Positions 43,301 to 53,209 of a stretch of 64,000 nucleotides of DNA are shown piece by piece. Below the pieces are notes generated by a model. It had not been told where the DNA came from, searched no databases, and saw only the letters and a program-made list of their open reading frames with translations. The translations under genes and the position numbers were made by a program. Each line of letters opens with the position of its first letter. The first letter of the stretch is position 1. Source of the DNA: Archegozetes longisetosus. Lineage: Eukaryota; Arthropoda; Arachnida; Sarcoptiformes; Trhypochthoniidae. The stretch is from the NCBI GenBank assembly GCA_018873245.2, contig JAEMBT020000008.1, positions 1,550,001 to 1,614,000 of the forward strand, given 5' to 3'.

Positions 43301-43510
43301 ACTTCTATTATTCTCATCACTCAATTGCACCACTTGTTCACCAGTTTTTATGTCCCAAATAACAATATTCTCGCAAACGGCAGTCGCGACAAGTCGTTCG
43401 TTTGGTCCGTATTTTGAATTTGTTATGTAATGAATGTCAGCGTTTGCTGAACAAATACAACCAAACAGTGATGTTTGCGACCATCGAAGGTATTGACGAG
43501 TGATTCCCAT
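40371..43510 (-). CDS. WDR3: WDR3 (Utp12/Dip2 family) small-subunit processome WD40 protein, two frameshifts in assembly
   Basis: Coding exons on the minus strand are 43510-40926, 40853-40760 and 40535-40371, totalling 948 codons including stop (human WDR3 943 residues). The start MGITRQYLR matches the family N-terminus; an upstream in-frame start at 43570 is not supported by homology. Two WD40 propellers are followed by the Utp12 domain (KKTVETVKGAEKLIEAL, LEETLLTLPF) and a basic tail. WDR3 acts in the nucleolus in 18S rRNA maturation. The long exon needs two shifts: one base appears missing near 42,745 (after the Glu-rich EENEEE stretch), and one extra base sits in an A8 run at 41,575-41,582, where seven would keep THYFF-TASKD in frame. 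They cancel, so total length is normal. Assembly error is more likely than a pseudogene. Confidence 0.93.
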
Positions 43511-44536
43511 CTTCTCATTTAAAAATGAAATCAATTGAATTAGTGTTTGTTTGTTGTATTGAAAGAGCACATGTTTTATTTTAATATTAAATGTGTTGTC
43601 ATAGAAATAAGGCTTAACTCAGAATAATTATTATATACATTATTTCGTTTGAACCTTACTTGCTGTGGCCTCTAAACTAGTATGTTTAAATCTTCACTTT
43701 ATTGACTACTTTGTGCAAAAATATAAAGTACGTCAAAATTTGAATGTAGTCATTTGGTACCCTAACATCTGTTCTGTCCACTGACGTAGTTATCAGATTA
43801 TGACGCGTTTTATATCATTATATCATCTAAAGATTTGGATACAATAATTGAACTAAAATCAAATGAACCTGCTTTTTGAAGAAATGCGTTAACGAATAGG
43901 TTGCTAAGGCATTTCTTCAAAAAGTGACTTCAAATTCGAAAATGAGCTTATGATAGCGTGATGTAACCAAAACTTGGACAAATTTCTGATGCAATTTCTT
44001 GAAAAATACGAACTTTTGTATAAAACATAAGAAATAGAAATGAGCTAATGAGCAAATGATAGTGCCTCTAGTTTGGCACATCGGATTCTTCTAGTGATTC
44101 TAGCAATACTTCTTTTTACAACACTGAAGTAAACTTTTTTGAGCCTACATTTTATTGTTGTGATATGATCAGTATTTTTTGCACACCAAAGTAGAATGTA
44201 TATTGCCTCTCAAAATATTGAACGAAAGTAATTGACTCGATGTCTTGACTTTGATGAAACATAACTTAATAATTACTGAGTCAATTATGGTGAACTTCGT
44301 CTTAGATTAAAGGATAATAATTTGTAATTCGAACGATATGAAGATATAAAATAATTTTACATTTTCAGTCAAGTTGTAGACAGTTTTTTTTCACTTTTTA
44401 TGCGATAATAAATAAGTAAATATTTGTTTGACTGAATCAAAGTTACAGAAAATTTACAATTCTTTGAAATTAAACAGAATATCAACTCAATAAAATAATT
44501 TTCAATGTATAAGAATCGATTGTAAATATTTAGATA
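43511..44536. other. Region upstream of WDR3, with one perfect hairpin
   Basis: This is AT-rich DNA with no supported gene. It contains a perfect 16-base inverted repeat, CTTTTTGAAGAAATGC at 43872-43887 and its complement at 43909-43924, with a 21-base loop. Confidence 0.6.
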
Positions 44537-45596
44537 TAGACCGTGTGACCTACCAACCACTTGACCTGTCAGGGTTTAGACATTTATTCGAATGCTGTAT
44601 TTCCAAATTATTAATTATCACCAACTAAATAAATATTTGTGATGTTTGTTGTTCGAACGACTAATTCGAGTTTCTCCGTAGGATAGATAGGTTCTATCCT
44701 GGTGATCTTCGCGAGGTTCACCAGTACAAACAAACGGATCTGGACCATTTGACCTACCAATCATTTTACCTGACCTAACCTACCTAACCCACCTAACCTA
44801 ACCCAACAAAACGGTTGGTAGGTTAAATGGGCGGTAGGTCAAATGGTCGACTCCCAAACAAACATCTGTAGGAGTCTACCACAATTCTTTCACACTTTCC
44901 AATTCATTGCAGAATATAAGTGATGGCTATTTCAAGTCCAATTGACCAACGGAAGTCAATCAATGGCCATTTTAAATTGAGTTAGCCTATGAGAAGTAAC
45001 CGATGACCACATCAGATGATCTGCGGGATGCAACCGATGGCTATTTCAAATGTATTGAAATCTTAGAAGCATCCTTAAGAGAGTTTGAGTTCCTACTGAA
45101 TATAGGTGTTTCGCTGACTTCTCGTAGGTCATCTTAATTAAAAATGATCATTGGTAACCTTCCGTAGATTATCTAATATAGTACCGGCCATTGATTACTT
45201 ACAGTAGATCCTCTGAGTTGAAAATGGTCATCGTTTGACTTCCGTAGTACATCTGATATGGTCATCACTTATATTAGGTAATGAATTAGGAAGTGTAGAA
45301 GAATGTGGCGCTCTCCATCTGTAGACACCCCTTAGCTTGATTGGACTTCTATAATAGTTTATTAAGATTTTGTCCGCCACTCAAGCTAAAGATGGTTTAC
45401 AGATGTTTGTATGTACTGATGAATATCGTGAAGATGAAACCACCTAGCTAGGATCTCTGTATCCTACATGGAAACTCGAATTAGTCATTCGAGCACGAAA
45501 ATTACTGATATTCATCTAGTTGGTGATAATGAAGCATAATTTGGGAATACAGCATTCAACAAAATGTCAAAATCCTGATAGATCGAACGGTCTAGA
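44537..45596. mobile_element. Foldback (long terminal inverted repeat) non-autonomous element
   Basis: Two arms of roughly 200 bases are inverted copies. The left arm, from about 44537 to 44740, includes GAATGCTGTATTTCCAAATT, ATCACCAACTA and CGACTAATTCGAGTTTC. The right arm, from about 45405 to 45596, carries their complements in reverse order. A second, inner inverted pair (about 44880-44965 and 45225-45305) also matches. No coding capacity is seen, so this is a MITE-like foldback element. It is related to the copy at 55441-55845. Confidence 0.8.
44743..44848. mobile_element. Small nested foldback element
   Basis: This 106-base unit begins GACCATTTGACCTACC and ends with the near-complement GGTAGGTCAAATGGTC. 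Between them is a CCTAACCTACC-type repeat. It interrupts the left arm of the larger foldback element. The sequence CAAACAAAC followed by ATCTG occurs on both sides, which resembles a target-site duplication. Confidence 0.7.
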
Positions 45597-47708
45597 TCCA
45601 AATCATATGCTATCAATATTCGAAAGAATTTGAAAAATTAAAAGTGATGAATGCTTGAGCCATCATACTCAAGTTAAGAAGCAATTCAAAATAATTTAAT
45701 TTGGATCTGCTGAAAATTAGGAAGGTTTTTCTGCTTTAAACTTTACTTTTTAATTTCCTACAACAGTATATTTATATAAATGAACTTATTTTTAATATTA
45801 CTAGACTTATTTAGACGACATTCATAAAATATTTTGTGTTGTAAAATTGATCTAAATTTCTTTGAGTCAATAATATCGTTGATTCTTTCTCGCCAAAATT
45901 TCAAAGATTTTAGCCTTAGATAAATTATATGTCCCTTTTCCTGAACAACAGTATTATTTTATCTTCCTCAACTGACAACGAGGGCATGGAAGTGTGAATT
46001 CCAGAACCTGATGAAAAAATTATCTAATTTAAAGGACCTTATAATGAATATGAATCTCATTTTTCATAAAGTAGAAACTATATACTTTTTGAGCAGCAGT
46101 TTCATATTAGCATTGCTTTGGAAGTGTACATTGATTAGTTTATCGTACGAGTCGAGTCCATGTCGATTTCGGAGTATGACTCAAATATATTTGAACAGAT
46201 TTAAGTTTTCTATAAAGTTCTGGAGGTTTCTGGAATATCTTAATCTATACAAAAAATTTTGAAATATTGAAATAATTATTTTCAAAATTTTCTAGATATT
46301 CTCAAATTCTGTGGCAACTTCTGATGTTACCCAGATATTTTGAAACCTGGCTGACTTGCAACTTCCTAGAAAACCTATTTTTAGTAAAAATGTAGTATAC
46401 TCTCTAAGTCTGATCATTGTTTTAGTTGAACCACTAACAACTTTTGACGTCTTTTGTTTGTGACATTTAAATTAATTGTGCTTGTAAGAGCCTGACAAAA
46501 GCTTTGAATTATAGGGTGCACTAACTTTCACATTTCTTATAGTCATGTCAATGTTAAACGTTATTATTATTTATCTCAGTTTTACAACATTATTGTAATA
46601 TATTGCGGCTTATATATAGGTACTATTTTACAGCTAACGTCAACGGAATTAATACAGAGATGTATGTATAAAAATGTTATAAAACATTTAATATTAAATA
46701 CCTTTATTTTTAGTAATAATAAACAATAAAAGATGTCTATTTAAATGATTATTATTAATAAAATGAATTTAAAGTAATAACAAAAAATTATAAAATTTGA
46801 AATCGATTTGAGATTTAAACTGATATATATTTTACTGAACTATTAATACCAAATAGCTTTAAATTATTAAATTTTATGAATATATATTTTGTATTAGAAA
46901 CATTTAAAGAGCTTTTTAATTTTGTCTTAGAGGATAGGATGCATTAACTCAACCTTCTAGTCATATCAGTGGGAAACATCATCAATGGTTAGCCCAGTTT
47001 CACAATAAATGCACTATGTGTTATTGCTCATTAATTGGTGCTTTATACTGTCGACATCAGCTTTTCCAAACAACTTTTTTGATGCTCTTCATCGTCGTCA
47101 TGAAGTTAACTGAAGTGTCAATTGAAAGAGATGAAGATGTGATTCTGGTGATTTAGATAAATATGAAGTTTTTAATATGCTCAACTCAATACTGCTTTAA
47201 CCATTTTTCAAGTCACATGTTATGTTGATAAGGCACCCATCTATTTTAAAACAAAGGCATGCCTTCAATTCTGTTTATTATTTAAATAAGTCAAATGCTT
47301 AATTTTGATCATAAAAGAAATTGAATGATTAAATTGATTGGCTGGCATCTTAGAGTCAATACTGGCTAAAACCAATTGATTTATTCAATTAGTTATTTTA
47401 TAATAAATAAACTCCAGAAGCAAAATGACATCCTGAATTATGCTACTTAAATAACTTTTTGATTTAAGATCTACTGAAAAATTGAGTTTCTGTAATAATT
47501 TTCGAAAAGATTGAGTCATATTAAATTTTAGTTTAAACTATTTAGTTCTAGTACTATTTAGTTTAAACATATGCTCATATTACCATATATACTGTTGTAA
47601 CCAGTCAAGAGATTTGGACAATCGGACTCGATTATTAAGTTATATTATTATCAACAGAACATAAGAAGCTGATCATTCTTAGTATACGACATAATTGAGC
47701 TCTGTAAT
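45597..47708. other. AT-rich DNA without a supported gene
   Basis: The longest open frame is 83 codons (46011-46262) with no recognisable features. No repeats matching other parts of the window were noticed. Confidence 0.55.
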
Positions 47709-49010
47709 ATGACGGATGACGATTTTGGAAGAGTAATTTCTGGAGTCTATGGTGTGGGAAATACTATTGTTAATTCTAATATTATTGTGACTGGCTCGAA
47801 TATAAATGACCGAATACCTTATGTCGACCAAGCAAGATTTGTTCATCACGGGGACGATGAGAGAAGAGTGAGAGGTCAACGTATGAGAGAAAATCTATCC
47901 GGAGTATCAGTCTCTACTCAAACATCACTTTCTGGAGTAGATATTGATGCTTTAACTGCAGAAGCTTCGATAGTATCAATCTATGCTCAAGGATCATTCT
48001 CTGGAGTAAATGTAAAAGTTTTAACTGCAGAAGCTTCGGGGATATCAGTCTCTGCTCAAACATCACTTTCTGGAGTAGATATTGATGCTTTAACTGCAGA
48101 AGCTTCGGGGATATCAGTCTCTGCTCAAGCACCACTTTCTGGAGTAGATATTGATGCTTTAACTGCAGAAGCTTCGGGGATATCAGTCTCTGCTCAAATA
48201 TCATTTTCTGGAGTAGATATTGATGTTTTAACTGCAGAAGCTTCGTGGATGTCAGCCTCTGCTCAAGCATTATTCTCAGGATTAAATGTTAAAGTTTTAA
48301 CTGCAGAAGTTTCAAGTGTATCTGCATCAGCAGGTTTGAACGGAGCTTTAAATGATGTTGAGGTCTTGAATTTCAGAGCAACTGGTGCTCAAGGGTCGCT
48401 TTCAGCTTCAGCGACTGGGACAGGTGTTGAGTTCTTTAATGTGTCAGCTGGCGGAATTAATACTTCAGCATCACTTAGTACTGACAGTACTCTATCATTT
48501 GGAAATATTAGTCTGGGACTAAATCCAGCATTAAATTTTAATTTTTCACAAGCATTGAATTTTGGACTAGGTGCTAGCGGTGGTTCCTCTGGTAGTGGCA
48601 ATAAAACTAGTAATAATGATAATGGTAGTGGTAGTTCAAGTTTCTTTACCCAAGGACTTGCAGCTCGACATCCCAACAGAGAACACTACATGTTTAAAAA
48701 TGAAGAGAACGTTAGAAATAAAAGTAATAATAGTAATGGTGATTGGCAAAGAAATTTGAACACCAAAGATGAATCTAAGTCTGAAACTGCGACCAATATT
48801 AAAAATGGTTCTATCACTAGCCCTAACGCTAGTAACAATAGCAATAATGACCCAGAACCTAAGAAAAAAGAGAAGAAAAAGGATCCACGTAAACACTCTC
48901 CAAAAATCAAATCCTTCTGTTGCTTAGATGGTAATGACGGACCAACGGTTAAGAAATTAAATAACGTTGGAAGTAATAACGTTCATGGGTTTGATCATAG
49001 TGGAGAATAA
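47709..49010 (+). CDS. Unknown 433-residue protein built on six 23-residue repeats
   Basis: This single open frame is read in host-like AT-rich codons. After a polar N-terminus come six near-identical 69-base units (47931 to about 48335; residues about 75-210) of the type SGVDIDALTAEASGISVSAQ plus three residues. More diverged sequence of the same alternating small/hydrophobic style follows (to about 290), then a Gly/Ser/Asn-rich stretch and a lysine-rich C-terminus (PEPKKKEKKKDPRKH) containing CC. The alternating pattern suggests a beta-solenoid or beta-roll. It loosely resembles Ala/Ser/Gly-rich repeat proteins found in some fish, molluscs and bacteria, which is an impression only. No signal peptide or membrane segment is seen. 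The start is the first ATG of the frame. The frame stays open through high-identity repeats, so selection or recent amplification is likely. Function is unknown. Confidence 0.65.
   Translation: MTDDDFGRVISGVYGVGNTIVNSNIIVTGSNINDRIPYVDQARFVHHGDDERRVRGQRMRENLSGVSVSTQTSLSGVDIDALTAEASIVSIYAQGSFSGVNVKVLTAEASGISVSAQTSLSGVDIDALTAEASGISVSAQAPLSGVDIDALTAEASGISVSAQISFSGVDIDVLTAEASWMSASAQALFSGLNVKVLTAEVSSVSASAGLNGALNDVEVLNFRATGAQGSLSASATGTGVEFFNVSAGGINTSASLSTDSTLSFGNISLGLNPALNFNFSQALNFGLGASGGSSGSGNKTSNNDNGSGSSSFFTQGLAARHPNREHYMFKNEENVRNKSNNSNGDWQRNLNTKDESKSETATNIKNGSITSPNASNNSNNDPEPKKKEKKKDPRKHSPKIKSFCCLDGNDGPTVKKLNNVGSNNVHGFDHSGE
47931..48335 (+). repeat. Coding 69-base tandem repeat, about six copies
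   Basis: Copies start at about 47931, 48000, 48069, 48138, 48207 and 48276. Copies 3 and 4 are almost identical and the outer copies more diverged, as expected from unequal crossing-over inside the array. Confidence 0.9.
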
Positions 49011-49043
49011 GATGTCTGAAACTACGTCATATCTTTCAAAGGT

Positions 49044-49197
49044 TATATCTCTGAAACAAGTAGACGTAAGTTTGTAGGAGCGGGTTCTTTAGATTCCTCA
49101 TTGCATTTTATGTCAAGATGAGGTGCCATATTTGCGGTTATAATATAACATGCAATGAGGAGTTTATAGACCTACGCCTACTCGTTTTGAAGATATA
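49044..49197. mobile_element. Small foldback/MITE-like element
   Basis: About 50 bases at the left (ATATCTCTGAAACAAGTAGA ... CCTCATTGCAT) recur as an imperfect inverted copy at the right (ATGCAATGAGG ... TACTCGTTTTGAAGATAT). There is no coding capacity. Confidence 0.7.
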
Positions 49198-49560
49198 AGC
49201 AATTTTTAAAAATTAGACGCGGCCTTAAAAGTGAGACGTGGACTGAGCATAACTCTTATAGTTAGGTTCAACGTCACATAAATCATGTGACTAGCCCCTC
49301 GAACATTGCCCTGAACCATTGCAATAATCTAACTAATATTTAAGGAAAATTGGTAGTTTTTACAAACTGAAAATTTTGGGTATAATAGGTGGGGTGGTCT
49401 ATGTATACGCCCTTATGTAGAATTTAATTTTGAGTCGATTAAGATAAGCCCGTAAGCTTCCACCTATCGGTTACCGAGTTGTGTGAAAGTTTTTTGAAAG
49501 GAGGTATGGCCTCCATGGGAGTAGGGTCATAAACTTTACTCTGTCGATGGAGTCCAACCT
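49198..49560. other. Short spacer between elements
   Basis: No gene or clear repeat is seen in these bases. Slightly higher GC near 49,380-49,560 may be older repeat sequence. Confidence 0.4.
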
Positions 49561-50250
49561 TATATTAGCATGTTTGATAAGTTCGTGTAATGAAATACTA
49601 ATGGTGATTTTTTCAGTGATTTTCCAACAAATTATTCAAAAATGACCTAAATGATGATGATTGGCGTGATCAATCAGTCAATATCATTTGCCAAAAGTTT
49701 CGAATTTTCTACTTTATTGAAATAGGAATAAAATGGCCAATAAAGGGACTTTTTGAACTCAAGCCTTCACCACTTAAAGAATACTATCTATAACTTAATG
49801 CTTTTGGTCCGCTAGCTTATTCAATACTTCTGCTTACTGCCTGACCCGGTTGATCAGGTCTTCCCTCAAGAGATTATCGGCGGCGGTGGATTCGAAAAGA
49901 TCACCGTTAAAGTCCAAGCCTACACTTGAAATTCTCTGAATGAGAGATGCAAGCAACCAGGTCAGCTAGTTAGCTAAACATTTCAAAGTTTCATCTGGAA
50001 AGTCGCAGTGAATTTTGCTCAATAACATTGACATAGTGAAGGTTTGTGTCAAGTGTGTCATAATTTTGGTAATTTTCTCTTTCGAATATTCAAAATAAGG
50101 AGTGCATTAAATCTTCCGCAAGTGTTGGAAACAGATGAGTCAGGCCAATCATCATCATTAGGTCATATTTAAATTATTGAACATTCGTTGAAAAAATCAC
50201 TATTAGTATTTCATTACACGAACTTATCAAACTACTGATATATAGCATGT
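49561..50250. mobile_element. Element with about 110-base terminal inverted repeats
   Basis: The left arm (49561-49680) reads TTTGATAAGTTCGTGTAATG, then TTTTTTCA and ATGATGATGATTGGC. The right arm (about 50140-50250) is the inverted copy, ending in the complement of TTTGATAAGTTCGTG and then ATATATAGCATG. The interior has no open frame of note. Because a Mutator-like transposase relic follows at once, it may be a derivative of that family. Confidence 0.7.
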
Positions 50251-50284
50251 CTGTAACACCGCCCACTTTTATCCTGCATTATTA

Positions 50285-51060
50285 CTATAATTTTACCGAA
50301 ATACATTCAGTATACCCCTTTTAGGTGCAAAGCGAGAGTTGTGACTTACAATAATGAAGTCAAAAATCCAAAAATACCCGTGATAATGTAATGGTCCTTG
50401 CTTCTATACGCGAGAAAGTATTATTGCAGAAATTAAAGAAACAGCGACAAAAGATAACAAATGAAGTTGTTGCAGAATTAATCGTCGGACTTGAACATTC
50501 AGTTGCAGTGATACTTCCAGGTTTTAATTTATTAAAACAAACCCTACGACGAAAACAGCAAACTCTCAATCATGCACTTGCAAAACCTGCAAGAAATACA
50601 GCACTGTTATATTAATGAAATTGAATCTACATCAAATATTAAAATGTTGGCGTGTCTTATTCCCATTCTTGATGTTACACATGCTTACAATGCACTTATG
50701 ACCTCCAAATTCTTTCACTAAAAGTGAAGTTCTCCACCCGCTTCTTGATTATTCAGAAGATAATTATGTTGGTCGTCTTCCGAGAACTTTGTGTTGGACA
50801 AATCAGTTTCAACTTTAACAAGCAATTTAATAATGAAATCAATATGACTTAGTTCTACAAAACATTCCTAAATTAACAATAATATCTGACATCGATATTT
50901 TAGCTCCTTATCGGAAGCACATCCGACTATTTAGGAATTTATAGACGCTTTGAGGAAAGAAAGCCTTATCGGGTTTCAAATTAGCCAATGTGCTGCAGGC
51001 ATTCTTCAACGTATAGCCTATAATTCAATAGCGAAGAGAATTAAAAATTAAGTCAATGAA
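50285..51060 (+). pseudogene. Mutator-like (MULE) transposase relic with FLYWCH-type zinc finger
   Basis: Fragments in several frames match the FLYWCH/MULE transposases common in arthropods. The end of a zinc finger (CKARVVTYNNEV) is followed by the helical ITNEVVAELI...LLKQTLRRKQQ segment (open frame 50391-50615). Next come LLDYSEDNYVGRLPR (about 50735-50790) and FIDALRKESLIGFQ (about 50935-50985), in the order of a full transposase but with the catalytic middle missing. Stops and frame changes separate them, so this is a dead DNA transposon. Confidence 0.7.
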
Positions 51061-51587
51061 CAAAACTGCCAGAAAGTTTTGGATTATATTAACTCATTAT
51101 CTAACAATATAAAATCAAATTTTTGAGTTTTTATACATTTATTATTTTTGTAATACAATTTTTTATATTCATTTCATTCATATTTCTACAATATAATTAA
51201 TATAACTTATACGTTACAAATATATTTGTAAGAGAAAAAGGTTTTTAATACACTAAATGACTGGTCATTCGTAATATTTGATGAAAATATTTGGAAATGC
51301 ACTCCCAATCCATTGTTGATTACAATCAATTCTATAAAACTATTTTTGATATTCACTATTCTTATATTCACTATTAATGTTTCACTATTATTATCTCGCT
51401 ATAATTTTTTCGCCATTTTGACATGAAATCATGCATCTAATGTCAATAAAAAAAAGCATTCTAACCAATCTGTCTGCTACTGGTCCTATATTAGGCGCTC
51501 GAAAGCCTCTTGATATTGATTTGAAGAGTCTTCGTATATCTATTCAGAATTCAAAATCAATTTATTTAATGCATATTATACATTAAT
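51061..51587. other. AT-rich DNA without a gene
   Basis: This lies between the transposase relic and the left composite repeat. Nothing was recognised. Confidence 0.5.
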
Positions 51588-51762
51588 ATAATTAATATCT
51601 TTAAAATAAATACACTATTTAAAGATTATTTATAAATAATTTGAGTCTAGATATCACTCTTTTGGATGACTTTCCAAAAACATTTGTAAACAATCGATTA
51701 CTGATTCAAAATTGACCTCAAACATAACGTTAAAATACCGCATTACATAAGCAAAACCCTAA
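51588..51762 (-). mobile_element. Truncated mariner end
   Basis: The terminal repeat CCGCATTACATAAGCAAAAC runs to CCCTAA, followed by TA at 51763-51764. About 130 bases of untranslated mariner sequence shared with 62513-62630 precede it. The copy stops before the transposase region. Confidence 0.75.
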
Positions 51763-52361
51763 TATTTTATGAAATTCGTTGAATCATATCGTTGAAACAA
51801 TATTTAAAGAAGTTTTTTATGAGCAAAATAAGGAAAACTTGAATACTCATAACTCCGCCCCCAGAAGGAATTTCGAGAATCTGTTTTATTCTTAACCAGT
51901 AACCAGTATATTGGAAGAATATTTTATGAAATTTTAGTGGGCGTGGCTCAATTTTTTGTGGGCGGAGCTTAGACCTGGTTAGAAGTGGGCATGGCTTGAG
52001 ACTTTTGTTCGTCAAGTGATACTGATAATAAATATATAGGTATGTAATGACTAAGACGTCTATAATTCGGGACATATAACCCTCTGATTCGGAGGGAAAA
52101 AGGAGTTGAAAAAGACACAATTGGAAACTTATTTGGGAAATTCAAATTACTATTTTATTATAGAAAAATTTTAGTTATAATCTAAAAATTGATTGAATTG
52201 TATTGCATTAAAATGTTCAATGGTTTCTAAACTTTCATTTCGCTCTGACTTACGTACAAATAACTTTCAAACTATAAATAGAACCTTTTGTTATTCGTAG
52301 ATAAGTTAGCGCGAAGTCGAAGTTTAAAAAGTATTAATTTTTTCCATATTATGTGCTATAT

Positions 52362-52396
<35 letters not shown>

Positions 52397-52414
52397 AATA
52401 ATAATAGTAATAAT
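52362..52414. repeat. (ATG)n/(ATA)n microsatellite
   Basis: About eleven ATG/GAT units are followed by AAT-type triplets. The tract lies in sequence found only in the left arm of the long inverted repeat. Confidence 0.95.
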
Positions 52415-53086
52415 ATGTTGTTGTTTCATTTAGAAAATTGTAAAAGATCTAATTTAATGTCATAGCATGGAAAGTTTTTTGTGCTGTGAAAACAAATTTT
52501 AGAAAACTCGAGGAATTTTGCTCAATTCGGGACTTATTCGGGAAATCGCAACTTTACCTTTGATTCAGGAAATTCGAGAAAATAAAAATGTCACCATATC
52601 ACTTCTTATTACTTGATACGCACCTATAAATTGATTTCCCGCAAATTAACTTTCAGGAGATGATTTAGGATTTCCCGAAATATAGATGCTCTAGTAATGA
52701 CTTTCCTGCTTCTCCAGAAAGTAATAGCCAACCAAAAATTGAAATATCGAAACTTTGAATACTTATAACTCCGCCCCCAGAAGGAATTTTCAGAACCCGT
52801 TTTTATATTCTTAACCAGTATACTTAGAGGAACATTTAGGAAAATTTTGGTGGGCGTAGCCCAAATTTTTTTTGTGGGCGGAGCTTGGACTTCGTCGGAA
52901 GTTGGTGTGGCTTGAGACTTGCTTGTCAAGCGATGCTGATGATAAATATATAGGCACGTAATAGCTTTGCCAGCTTCTCGGGAAAGTAAAAGCCAACCGC
53001 TTTTTTGTATCTAAAAAGGAAGTTCTTGGCCTAATAAAATATTTTTGTTAAATACAGTCCTTGTTAAGTTGGTGTTCCAGCCACTA

Positions 53087-53185
53087 ATCATCACTTCTTA
53101 AAGTGAGTATAGTAGCCGGTGTTCCCGAACCCCCACTGAATCGGTGGTTCCTATCAACCGATCAGGTGGCAGAACACCGTGTCCG
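53087..53185. other. GC-richer segment with overlapping stem-loops
   Basis: GGTGTTC (53118-53124) pairs with GAACACC (53172-53178). Inside, CCAC (53133) can pair with GTGG, or ATCGGT (53140) with ACCGAT (53157). It lies just inside the left arm and is followed abruptly by very AT-rich DNA. It could be a structured element end or a non-coding RNA remnant; I do not recognise it. Confidence 0.4.
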
Positions 53186-53209
53186 CTACAATTAAATATG
53201 AAATATTAA

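Larger units (their letters stand above)
51588..52998. repeat. Left arm of a long inverted repeat (mariner end plus two CCGCCC-type units)
   Basis: From the outside inwards: a truncated mariner end (to 51762), a repeat unit at about 51841-52050, a separate insertion with an ATG microsatellite, and a second unit at about 52700-52998. The units share ATAACTCCGCCCCCAGAAGG, GTGGGCGGAGCTT and TCAAGTGATACTGATAATAA. The same parts occur in reverse order and opposite orientation at 61922-62620. The mariner-to-unit junction is identical in both arms. Confidence 0.85.

Noticed and set aside
47914-48270. 118-codon antisense frame with LLQLKHQYLLQK repeats
   Set aside because: Shadow of the 69-base coding repeat on the other strand.
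52362-52414. CRISPR-like array
   Set aside because: It is a simple trinucleotide microsatellite without spacers, in a eukaryotic sequence.
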